The notes beneath the pieces are model-generated. The model was given only the letters and a program-made list of their open reading frames with translations, was not told the DNA's origin and made no database searches. Positions 1 to 9,368 of a DNA stretch of 9,368 nucleotides are shown piece by piece. Position 1 is the first letter of the stretch. Each line of letters opens with the position of its first letter. Origin of the DNA: Aquificaceae bacterium (lineage in GTDB: Bacteria; Aquificota; Aquificia; Aquificales; Aquificaceae); contig JALWEK010000150.1 in the NCBI GenBank assembly GCA_027014185.1, positions 1 through 9,368 of the forward strand. Direction: 5' to 3'. Both the position numbers and the translations under genes were made by a program.

Positions 1-644
1 GTGAGGGAGAGGTTAAAGCCTCCGACATAGCTCTGCCTCCAAACGTTGAGATAGCCAACCCCGACAAGGTCATAGCTACGATAACCGATCCGGAGGTTGA
101 GTTCAACGCGGAGATAAAGATAGAGAGGGGTAAGGGCTACGTCCTTGCGGAGGAGATGGAGGCGATAGGCGAGACCGGATGGATACTCCTCGATGCAGAC
201 TTCTCACCTGTCAAGCTCGTGAGCTACAAGATAGAGCAGACGAGGGTTGGAGAGAAGACGGACTACGAGAAGCTCACGATGGAGATCCTCACCGACGGGA
301 CCAAATCTCCAGAGGAAGTTGTAAGCGAAGCTGTAGATATACTAAAGAGACACTTGGCCCTGCTCGAGCACATATCCTACGAGGTTCCCACCCTCGAGGA
401 GCCCATACCCGTTGATGAGCTTTCCGAGAAGCTCACCCTCTCTATAGAGGAGCTCGACATATCCCAGAGGGCCCTAAACTCACTCAAGCGTATGGGAATA
501 ACAACCATAGGAGACCTCGTCCAGATGACCGAGGAGGAACTAAAGAGCACCAAGAACATAGGTAGGAAGGCCCTTGCGGAGATAAAGGAGGCCCTCAAGC
601 AGATGGGACTTCAGCTCGGACTTAACATAGAGAGCAAGAGGTGA
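1..644 (+). CDS. rpoA: DNA-directed RNA polymerase subunit alpha, 3' part (5' end outside window)
   Basis: The alpha subunit dimerises to start RNA polymerase assembly, and its C-terminal domain contacts upstream promoter DNA and activators. The reading frame is open from base 3 and ends at TGA 642-644, giving about 213 codons; by comparison with E. coli alpha roughly 105-110 N-terminal residues are missing, so no start is visible. The visible N-terminal-domain part includes the conserved GEVKASDI, the FSPV stretch and TRVGEKTDYEKL. After a short linker (EEPIPVDEL) comes the C-terminal domain with IGDLVQMTEEEL and the NIGRKALAEIK helix-hairpin-helix motif. Aligned with E. coli, the DNA-contacting R265, N268 and K271 all appear conserved in QRALNSLK. 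rplQ follows after 6 bases, and the TGA stop lies inside the rplQ ribosome binding site. Identification is essentially certain. Confidence 0.97.
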   Translation, partial: EGEVKASDIALPPNVEIANPDKVIATITDPEVEFNAEIKIERGKGYVLAEEMEAIGETGWILLDADFSPVKLVSYKIEQTRVGEKTDYEKLTMEILTDGTKSPEEVVSEAVDILKRHLALLEHISYEVPTLEEPIPVDELSEKLTLSIEELDISQRALNSLKRMGITTIGDLVQMTEEELKSTKNIGRKALAEIKEALKQMGLQLGLNIESKR

Positions 645-650
645 GGAGAG

Positions 651-1007
651 ATGAGGCACAAGGTAAAGAAAAAGAAGTTTGACAGGACCAAAGAACAGAG
701 GCTCGCCCTCTACAGGAGCCTTGCGAGGGCTCTGATCCTTGAAGAGAGGATAGAGACGACCGTTGAGAGGGCTAAGGCCCTGAGGAGCTTCGTGGAGAAG
801 CTGGTTACCCTCGGCAAAAAGGGGGATCTCGCCTCCAGGAGGAGGGCCCTGGAGCTCCTGCCGGACAGGCACGTGGTTAAGAAGCTCTTCGAAGATATAG
901 CCCCCCGTTTTGAGGGAAGGAACGGGGGTTACACGAGGATAGTAAAGCTTCCCAACCGCAGAAAAGGAGATGGGGCGGAGCTCGCGATAATAGAATGGGT
1001 TGAGTGA
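651..1007 (+). CDS. rplQ: 50S ribosomal protein L17 (bL17)
   Basis: This protein of the large ribosomal subunit has 118 residues, normal for the compact bacterial form. The basic N-terminus ([17 protein letters not shown]), the [18 protein letters not shown] segment, the [19 protein letters not shown] segment and the C-terminal [23 protein letters not shown] are diagnostic for L17. ATG 651 is preceded by GAGGAGAG, a good Shine-Dalgarno sequence that overlaps the rpoA stop. The order rpoA-rplQ is the conserved end of the bacterial alpha operon. The stop TGA (1005-1007) overlaps the start of the next gene, so translational coupling is likely. No anomaly seen. Confidence 0.97.
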   Translation: MRHKVKKKKFDRTKEQRLALYRSLARALILEERIETTVERAKALRSFVEKLVTLGKKGDLASRRRALELLPDRHVVKKLFEDIAPRFEGRNGGYTRIVKLPNRRKGDGAELAIIEWVE

Positions 1008-1246
1008 TGCTCCCCAAGCTCCTTCACATTCTCATAGAGCTTCTTATAATCCTTATCTTTATCCACGCCCTGGGCTCCTGGATCCCTCAGATAAGGGAGA
1101 GCAAGCTTTACGAGCTTCTTGACAGAATAGTAGAGCCTATGCTCAGACCCATAAGACAGGTTCTACCTCACATGGGTGGCATAGACATATCCCCCATGAT
1201 CCTTATATTCATCCTCATACTCATAGACAGGTTGATCGCGAGATGA
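1004..1246 (+). CDS. YggT/YlmG-family integral membrane protein
   Basis: This small membrane protein of about 80 residues belongs to the YggT family, whose members have been linked to cell division and membrane or chloroplast biogenesis but lack a settled biochemical role. Two hydrophobic segments are visible, at about residues 7-24 and 63-78. Between them lies the family signature: SWIPQ, then [22 protein letters not shown], matching the usual eP-L-PiR--lP--gglDlSP pattern. This is a single-repeat, short member. The start is either GTG 1004 or ATG 1007; the ATG shares one base with the rplQ TGA (TGATG), typical of translational coupling, and I prefer it slightly. The stop overlaps the next ATG as ATGA. 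Its place directly behind rplQ suggests co-expression with the translation operon rather than with a division cluster. Confidence 0.88.
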   Translation: MMLPKLLHILIELLIILIFIHALGSWIPQIRESKLYELLDRIVEPMLRPIRQVLPHMGGIDISPMILIFILILIDRLIAR

Positions 1247-1776
1247 AAAGGCCTGTGATGCTCATAGACCTTGACAGGTGCATAGGCTGTCTCTCGTGCG
1301 AGGTAGCCTGCGTTCAGGAGAAGGGCCTTGAGAAGTTCGGCATAAGACCCATGAAGGTGTTCAGAGTAGAGGGTTTCTACGAAGAGCCGGACGCCTTCTT
1401 CCTCCCCATGAACTGCTTTCACTGTGACCCTGCCCCCTGCGTTATGGCCTGCCCAACCTCGGCGATGAGGAAGAGGGAAAAGGACGGGATTGTCTATGTA
1501 GAGGAGCTCCTCTGCATAGGTTGTAAGGCATGCATAATAGCCTGCCCCTACGGAGCCATTTCCTTCAACCCAGCCACCATGAAGGTTGAGAAGTGTGATT
1601 ACTGCTACAAGAGAGTTGAAAAGGGTCTCCTTCCCTCCTGCGTCTCCAAGTGCGTAACTAACTGCCTCTACTTCGTCGAGGTAGAAGAGGTACCCAAAGA
1701 GAGGCACAGGGTAAGGAGGATAGACTCGGAGCTTTACAGGGAGATATTTGGGGTTAAAGAGGAGGTTGCCTCTTAA
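1243..1776 (+). CDS. Four-cluster [4Fe-4S] ferredoxin-like electron-transfer protein (DMSO reductase beta-subunit family)
   Basis: This predicted cytoplasmic iron-sulfur electron carrier has 177 residues and no signal peptide or Tat motif. Sixteen cysteines fall into the four-cluster pattern of HybA, DmsB, PsrB and FdhB-type beta subunits: C13-C16-C19-C23; C58-C61-C66-C70 (CX2CX4CX3C); C91-C94-C97-C101; C118-C121-(11)-C133-C137. A seventeenth cysteine, C141, sits where the family usually has a small residue after the last cluster cysteine. Such proteins normally pair with a molybdopterin catalytic subunit or a membrane anchor, but no partner gene is adjacent. ATG 1243 overlaps the YggT stop (ATGA), so it is probably co-translated with that gene. 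Family assignment is confident; the redox partner and the electron-transfer reaction are unknown. The promoter of the downstream tRNA lies partly inside its 3' end. Confidence 0.9.
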   Translation: MKRPVMLIDLDRCIGCLSCEVACVQEKGLEKFGIRPMKVFRVEGFYEEPDAFFLPMNCFHCDPAPCVMACPTSAMRKREKDGIVYVEELLCIGCKACIIACPYGAISFNPATMKVEKCDYCYKRVEKGLLPSCVSKCVTNCLYFVEVEEVPKERHRVRRIDSELYREIFGVKEEVAS

Positions 1777-1794
1777 TTCCGGAAGATCTATAAT
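1766..1794 (+). promoter_or_regulatory. sigma70-type promoter for the tRNA transcription unit
   Basis: A perfect -10 box TATAAT lies at 1789-1794. At the ideal 17-bp spacing upstream is TTGCCT (1766-1771), which matches 4 of 6 bases of TTGACA. The predicted start is around 1801, leaving a 5' leader of about 6 bases before the mature tRNA begins at 1807. The -35 box overlaps the last codons of the iron-sulfur gene. This marks the boundary between the rpoA operon and the next transcription unit. Confidence 0.75.
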
Positions 1795-1806
1795 ATTACA
1801 CTTGCA

Positions 1807-1882
1807 GGGCGCGTAGCTCAATTGGCAGAGCGGGCGGCTCATAACCGCCCGGTTGGGGGTTCGAGTCCTCCCGCGCCCACCA
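1807..1882 (+). tRNA. tRNA with anticodon CAU, probably elongator tRNA-Met; CCA encoded
   Basis: A full cloverleaf can be folded by eye. The acceptor is GGGCGCG (1807-1813) with CGCGCCC (1872-1878). The D stem is GCTC/GAGC. The anticodon stem is GGCGG (1833-1837) with CCGCC (1845-1849) around loop CTCATAA, with anticodon CAT at 1840-1842. The T stem is GGGGG/CCTCC with one G-T pair and loop TTCGAGT. The discriminator is A1879 and the encoded CCA is 1880-1882. A G-C first pair and the lack of three consecutive G-C pairs at 29-31/39-41 argue against initiator tRNA. A CAU anticodon could also be the tRNA-Ile whose C34 is changed to lysidine; elongator Met is favoured by overall resemblance, not proven. 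The next protein gene starts one base after the CCA. Confidence 0.95.
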
Positions 1883-1883
1883 G

Positions 1884-2474
1884 ATGAAAGCTATAAGATT
1901 GATAACGCTTACGAGTGTCATAGCCTTATCCCAACCCTTCCTATGGGAGCCATACAAGTTTAAGCTATACGAGAGGTACATCTACGAGTACAGGGAAACC
2001 TTCAGGGGAAAGCCTGCCTCCGGTGGTTACGAGATGACCGTCAGGAAAGAAGGACCCTCCTTTAAGGTTTCCATAAGGGGAGCTTACAAGAGGTGGAGCG
2101 GATCTGTTTCTGCAAGGGTTAAAGACGCGTACGAACTCTCGGGCTTCGTCCTTATGAGGATGTACTTCGATTACCCCTGGCTCGTTCCCCTGGGAAGAAC
2201 CATCCTATCGAGGGGCCTCGTTAAGGTTTTGACATCAAAGTCTATAGACTGGAGCTTTGGGAGGAAGAAGATCGACGACAGCACGCTCAGGATAGTAAAA
2301 ATGTGCAAGGCGGGAAACCTCAAGGGGAGGATGGTTGAGATAGTCGAGAAAGGAGAGGTCTCCTTCAGGCTCTGCGCTTCTCCTTCCGCATCCCTTCCCA
2401 TATACCTTTACAAGAAGACAAGAGAGGGCGATGTGTTCGAGATGAGACTCCTCGAGTACTCGGACGTAAAATAA
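1884..2474 (+). CDS. Hypothetical protein, probably exported, directly downstream of the tRNA
   Basis: I do not recognise this 196-residue protein. The N-terminus (MKAIRLITLTSVIALSQPF) has one positive cluster and a short hydrophobic core like a Sec signal peptide, with a possible cleavage near residue 16; there is no lipobox cysteine. The remainder alternates polar and hydrophobic residues and is rich in Tyr, Arg and Lys, suggesting mostly beta structure. Two cysteines, C141 and C164, could pair if the protein is periplasmic. Its layout loosely recalls DUF3108-type envelope proteins, but this is only an impression. ATG 1884 begins one base after the tRNA CCA, and no Shine-Dalgarno exists because the upstream bases are the tRNA acceptor. 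A later start (ATG 2034) would delete the signal-like segment and is less likely. The next gene follows after 4 bases. Confidence 0.72.
   Translation: MKAIRLITLTSVIALSQPFLWEPYKFKLYERYIYEYRETFRGKPASGGYEMTVRKEGPSFKVSIRGAYKRWSGSVSARVKDAYELSGFVLMRMYFDYPWLVPLGRTILSRGLVKVLTSKSIDWSFGRKKIDDSTLRIVKMCKAGNLKGRMVEIVEKGEVSFRLCASPSASLPIYLYKKTREGDVFEMRLLEYSDVK
2467..2472 (+). promoter_or_regulatory. Possible -10 box placed for a leaderless transcript of the zinc-ribbon gene
   Basis: TAAAAT (5 of 6 to TATAAT) ends 6 bases before ATG 2479, at the spot expected if transcription begins at the start codon. A weak -35 candidate, ATGAGA (2442-2447), is 19 bp upstream. The hexamer overlaps the stop of the preceding gene, and read-through from that gene is an equally good explanation for expression. 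Included because the same arrangement recurs upstream of 3194 and 9097. Confidence 0.35.
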
Positions 2475-2478
2475 AGCT

Positions 2479-6396
<3,918 letters not shown>

Positions 6397-6407
<11 letters not shown>

Positions 6408-8580
6408 TGATGTTTCTAAGGTCAGAGCAGGTGAGCCTCGGCTGGGTTCCCTCCACGAAGACCATATTCACGCCCGGACACGTCTCGTCCGCTATAACGT
6501 AATCCTTTGGATTTATCGGAACAACTATAGTCCCCTCGGGAAGAGGGAAGTCGTCGTTGGGGTACTTTGCCGCTGCCACTGCCATGAAGTCCTTCCATAT
6601 AGGTAGGGCTGCCCTCGCACCGGACATTCCGGGTCCCAAGGTCTGCTTTATGTCGTAACCCACCCACACACCTGCCACTATGTAGGGCGAGAACCCTATA
6701 AACCAGGCGTCCATGTACTCATCGGTGGTTCCCGTCTTGCCAGCCACTATCCTGGGAAGGTCCCTGGCCGCCCTTCCGGTTCCTTCGAGTATCACCGCCC
6801 TAAGCATATCGACCAGAACCCTTGTCTCCTGTGGGGGCAGGACATCCTCGCACTGGGGCGAGTTCTCCTCTATGACCTCTCCGTTTCTGTCCACCACCTT
6901 CCTTATGAAGAAGGGCTTACACCTTCTCCCGAGGTTAGCGAAGACCTGGTAAGCTGAGGTTAGCTGTATCGGCGTTACCTCCACCGTACCGAGGGCAAGG
7001 GAGTAATAGGGCTTTAAGTTTCTGAGACCTACCTTATCCCCCACGCTGAGGACGACCTCGAATCCCAGCTTGTCCAGCAGATTAACCGTTGCGGTGTTTA
7101 TGCTCTTGGCGAGAGCCTCCCTCAGGGTAACAACCGTGTACTCCTCGTCGCCGTAATTCTTTGGTGTCCACTCTTGACCCGTAGCCGGGTCGTAGAAGGT
7201 TCTCGGCCTCGCGTCTATCGAGGATATCTGGGTTTCTCCCTTCAGAAGTGCTGCCATATATATGACAGGCTTTATAGCAGATCCCGGCTGTCTTCTGGCC
7301 TTGAGAGCCCTGTTGAAAGAGCTGTACGTGTAAGAACGTCCTCCCACTATCGCCCTTACCGCTCCCGTGTGAACGTCGAGACTCACAAGGGCACCCTCGA
7401 GATCCGGAACTATCTCGGCAGACCATCCCTCGAGATCCTGGTGCAGCTTGATGAAAGCGTACTCCCTACCCTCAAGGTTCAGGCCTTTCAGATCTATGGT
7501 GAAGCTCCTGCTCCCCAGCAGGACCTTTGCCCTCCCGTCCTTTACCTCCTCTATCTTCCCAACGTAAACCTTACCATCTACGGGGGACGTGCTCTGGGCC
7601 TCGTAGTACCTCTCCATGTCCTTCTCGCTTTCTGGAAGAAAAGGTATGCCGCTTATCCTGGCCAGTCTCTGGAGACCTTTCTTAAGGGACCTGACCGCTA
7701 GGGCCTGAAGATCCCTGTCGAGGGTTGTGTATATCTTCAGTCCACCCTGTAGGGCTATATCCCCGTACCTTTCTGCCAGATACTCCTTTATCATGTCGAG
7801 GACGTAGTCGGACATCCTGTACTTGCTGTCTCTGCTCACGACGATAGGCTTGTTTATAGCCGTCTCGTACTCCTCCTGGGTTATGTACCCTTCCTCGAGC
7901 ATGCGTCTGAGAACGTAGTTCCTTCTGGTTTTAGCCAGCTCAGGATTGACGAAGGGGTTGAACTTAGATGGTGCCTTGGGAAGGCCTGCAAGTAGGGCCG
8001 CCTCCTCTAAAGTGAGATCCTCAACGTGCTTTCCGAAGTAAACCCTAGCAGCAGCCTCCACCCCGTAGGCGCCGTTCCCTAGGTATATCTGATTGAGGTA
8101 GAGCTCCAGTATTTTCATCTTGTCAAAGGTCCTCTCTATCTTTATGGCAAGGAGGGCCTCCTTTATCTTCCTTCCAAGAGTCCGCTCCCTGGTGAGAAAT
8201 AGGTTCTTGGCGAGCTGCTGAGTTATCGTGCTACCACCTTGGACCACCCTCCCGGCCTTAAAGTTGGCTATCATGGCTCTGATTATCGCCCCTATGTCCA
8301 CACCGAAGTGTCCGAAGAAGTTCCTGTCCTCGGCAGCGACAAAGGCGTATATGACCTTCTTGGGTATCCTGTCTATACTCACGTAGTACCTCTTCTGAAC
8401 CCCTATATCCCCGTAGTACCTGTCCCTGTAATCGTAAACCACCGACGCCTGGGGTGGAGTCCACCCCTCCAGCAGCTTAACGTCGGGAAGAGTTGAGTAC
8501 AGGGCTACCAGGTAGATTATCAGGATGGCGCCGGATATACCGAAAAAAATAGACAGAGCTATCAATATCTTTTTTAACAT
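6397..8580 (-). CDS. mrcA: Class A penicillin-binding protein (PBP1A-type bifunctional peptidoglycan synthase)
   Basis: This inner-membrane enzyme polymerises and cross-links peptidoglycan in the periplasm. It has 727 residues, shorter than E. coli PBP1A. A single N-terminal membrane anchor spans about residues 5-28. The GT51 glycosyltransferase shows E84-D85-RNFFGH (catalytic Glu), QGGSTITQQLAKN (114-126), RKIKEA and ILELYLNQIYLGNGAYG. An OB-like insertion covers about 330-395. The transpeptidase has S434-A-I-K437 (acyl serine), S493-I-N495 and K615-T-G617. Four cysteines outside the membrane (C554, C577, C701, C718) could form two disulfides. ATG 8580 gives the expected short cytoplasmic tail; there is no clear Shine-Dalgarno. 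It is divergent from the dksA-type gene and convergent with the stress protein. The family is certain; the symbol mrcA (ponA elsewhere) is by similarity. Confidence 0.95.
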
Positions 8581-8606
8581 GACAAACTACGTTTGGTAAC
8601 TATAAT
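8579..8606 (+). promoter_or_regulatory. Promoter of the DksA-type gene
   Basis: ATGACA (8579-8584, 5 of 6 to TTGACA) and a perfect TATAAT (8601-8606) are separated by 16 bp, giving a strong sigma70-type promoter with a start near 8613 and a leader of about 28 bases. The -35 box overlaps the start codon of the opposite penicillin-binding protein gene. Confidence 0.75.
8583..8595. repeat. Operator-like inverted repeat between divergent genes
   Basis: CAAAC-TAC-GTTTG is a perfect 5-bp inverted repeat with a 3-bp centre. It lies mostly in the spacer between the -35 and -10 of the DksA-type promoter and in the short leader of the penicillin-binding protein gene, so a bound protein could block both. 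It is too short to be a terminator, and no known operator is recognised. Confidence 0.4.
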
Positions 8607-8612
8607 ATTATA
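8601..8612. promoter_or_regulatory. 12-bp palindrome made of two back-to-back -10 boxes
   Basis: TATAATATTATA reads the same on both strands. The left half is the plus-strand -10 of the DksA-type gene. The right half, read on the minus strand (8612 to 8607), is a perfect TATAAT aimed at the penicillin-binding protein gene, with a start near 8600 and a leader of about 20 bases. No convincing minus-strand -35 box is seen; the region where it should lie holds the complement of the DksA ribosome binding site. Confidence 0.55.
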
Positions 8613-8628
8613 CTTTCAACATTAGAAT

Positions 8629-8638
8629 AAGGAGGAGG
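8629..8638 (+). promoter_or_regulatory. Strong ribosome binding site of the DksA-type gene
   Basis: AAGGAGGAGG ends 2 bases before ATG 8641; its AAGGAGG core (8629-8635) ends 5 bases before the ATG. It is the strongest Shine-Dalgarno in the window, in contrast with several neighbours that lack one, and it fixes the start. Confidence 0.85.
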
Positions 8639-8640
8639 TT

Positions 8641-9078
8641 ATGGAAAAAGAAAAGCTCGAAGAATGCAAAAAGAGACTTCTTGAAGAGAAGGCGAAGATC
8701 CTCGAAAGGTACCTCGCCAAGGAAGAAACCCAGCAGAGGCTCGAAGAGGAATCTAAAGAGCCCAGAGATTGGGAGGATATAGGTCAAATGACCTACACCG
8801 AGGAGCTCCTCGACAACCTGTCCCAGATAGAAATCAACACCCTAAAGGAGATAGACTACGCCCTTAAGAAGATAGAAAACGGAACGTACGGCGTGTGCGA
8901 GAACTGTGGGGTAGAGATAAACTTCGAAAGACTCTGTGCTATACCTTGGACGAGGTACTGCGCCAAGTGTGCCGAGGAGGTCGAGAGGGAGTCCGGAACC
9001 TTCATGCCCTCGTACGGGTTCGAGCCCATCCTGACCGAGGATATAGAGATTGAGAGGGAGGACATAGGGGAAGCCTGA
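8641..9078 (+). CDS. dksA: DksA/TraR-family C4 zinc-finger protein (RNA polymerase-binding regulator)
   Basis: Family members bind the secondary channel of RNA polymerase and, with ppGpp in proteobacteria, reprogram transcription during stress. This protein has 145 residues. The N-terminal and central parts form a long helical hairpin (about 1-80), with an acidic tip D43-W-E-D46-I-G48 that aligns with D71, D74 and A76 of E. coli DksA; the two Asp are kept and the Ala is Gly. The zinc finger is C86-X2-C89-X17-C107-X2-C110, all four Cys present. An acidic tail of about 35 residues follows (to 145). Fusion to other domains is absent. It has its own strong promoter and ribosome binding site and is divergent from the penicillin-binding protein gene. 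Family is confident; a true DksA role rather than another TraR-like role is inferred. Confidence 0.87.
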   Translation: MEKEKLEECKKRLLEEKAKILERYLAKEETQQRLEEESKEPRDWEDIGQMTYTEELLDNLSQIEINTLKEIDYALKKIENGTYGVCENCGVEINFERLCAIPWTRYCAKCAEEVERESGTFMPSYGFEPILTEDIEIEREDIGEA

Positions 9079-9083
9079 GGGTT

Positions 9084-9089
9084 TATAAT
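9084..9089 (+). promoter_or_regulatory. -10 box placed for a leaderless transcript of the CopZ-like gene
   Basis: A perfect TATAAT ends 7 bases before ATG 9097, so transcription would begin at about 9096. A weak -35 candidate, AGGACA (9059-9064), lies 19 bp upstream inside the DksA-type gene. No Shine-Dalgarno sequence stands between the box and the ATG. Confidence 0.55.
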
Positions 9090-9096
9090 AAAGTCT

Positions 9097-9303
9097 ATGA
9101 AGGAGATAGAGCTTAAGATCCAAGGTATGACCTGTCAACACTGCGTTCGAACCGTCACCAACGCCCTCTCCTCCCTGGGGGGCGTGTCCAAGGTCGAGGT
9201 TTCCTTAGAAGAGGGAAAGGCGAGGGTGGAGCTCGACGAGGACGTTCCCCTCGATGAGCTTAAGAAGGCTGTGGAGGAGTGGGGCTACCGGGTAGTGGAT
9301 TAA
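9097..9303 (+). CDS. CopZ-like heavy-metal-associated (HMA) domain protein, probable copper chaperone
   Basis: This small cytoplasmic metallochaperone has 68 residues, the full length of a single HMA domain. The metal site G10-M-T-C13-Q-H-C16 matches the MXCXXC motif, and the CQHC form with following V is like B. subtilis CopZ. The expected beta-alpha-beta-beta-alpha-beta pattern can be followed, with a Gly-Tyr (G63-Y64) near the C-terminus in the usual loop position. Such proteins pass Cu(I) to P1-type ATPases such as CopA; no ATPase gene is in the window, so copper as substrate is inferred from the motif (MerP-like mercury binding is possible but less likely). ATG 9097 is 18 bases after the DksA-type stop, with its own -10 box and no ribosome binding site. 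Confidence 0.88.
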   Translation: MKEIELKIQGMTCQHCVRTVTNALSSLGGVSKVEVSLEEGKARVELDEDVPLDELKKAVEEWGYRVVD

Positions 9304-9341
9304 TTGCGAACACTTCTCATCTGAAATAAATTAAGATAACG

Positions 9342-9368
9342 ATGGTAGAACTGAAAGGTAGGCTGGAG
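9342..9368 (+). CDS. Possible start of another gene, cut by the window end
   Basis: ATG 9342 opens a frame reading MVELKGRLE to the last base, 38 bases after the CopZ-like stop. The upstream stretch is AT-rich, with a weak TAAGAT box (9332-9337) and no Shine-Dalgarno. Nine residues are not enough to recognise a family. Confidence 0.3.

Noticed and set aside
1168..1842. Minus-strand open frame of 224 codons opposite the Fe-S gene and the tRNA
   Set aside because: It runs across the tRNA and a certain Fe-S gene, and its composition is that of a reverse-strand artefact.
1807..1882. Initiator tRNA-fMet
   Set aside because: The first acceptor pair is G-C rather than the initiator mismatch, and the anticodon stem lacks the three G-C pairs next to the loop.
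7174..7701. Plus-strand open frame of 175 codons inside the penicillin-binding protein gene
   Set aside because: It is antisense to the transpeptidase and OB regions, with no family motif or start signal.

Overview
The window looks like chromosomal core-genome DNA from a thermophilic bacterium of the Aquificota (probably Aquificaceae). The support is protein composition rich in Lys, Glu, Arg and Ile, very heavy use of AGG/AGA for Arg and ATA for Ile, tightly packed and overlapping genes, a tRNA inside an apparent transcription unit, and a GyrB of about 794 residues that carries the large insert in its TOPRIM half. The genus cannot be fixed from sequence alone. No IS element, CRISPR array, rRNA gene or prophage gene is visible. 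Every gap between genes is under about 65 bp.

Layout. (1) Positions 1-1776, plus strand: the 3' part of rpoA (RNA polymerase alpha), rplQ (ribosomal protein bL17), a YggT-family membrane protein, and a 177-residue protein with four [4Fe-4S] motifs. The last three junctions overlap or nearly touch, so this is the tail of a ribosomal-protein/RNA-polymerase operon with two non-ribosomal passengers. (2) Positions 1766-3186: a strong sigma70-type promoter, a CCA-encoding tRNA with anticodon CAU (probably elongator Met), then, one base after the CCA, a small probably exported protein of unknown function, then a coiled-coil/zinc-ribbon protein of the COG1579 type. (3) Positions 3194-6407: gyrB and, overlapping it by 8 bp, a tandem-domain universal stress protein. 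(4) Positions 6397-8580, minus strand: a class A penicillin-binding protein (glycosyltransferase plus transpeptidase) that converges on the stress protein with an 11-bp overlap. (5) Positions 8641-9303, plus strand: a DksA/TraR-type zinc-finger regulator divergent from the penicillin-binding protein, then a CopZ-like metallochaperone. A gene may begin at 9342 and run off the end.

Most genes are ordinary housekeeping genes; the signals worth a second look are in the small spaces between them. Three genes (2479, 3194, 9097) have no good Shine-Dalgarno site but carry a TAWAAT hexamer ending 6 or 7 bases before ATG, as expected if transcription starts at or next to the start codon (leaderless mRNA). 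The gene after the tRNA could also become leaderless, by tRNA 3' processing. The divergent mrcA/dksA region packs a 12-bp palindrome of two back-to-back TATAAT boxes beside a second, operator-like dyad. I did not find convincing evidence of a wholly new multi-gene system.
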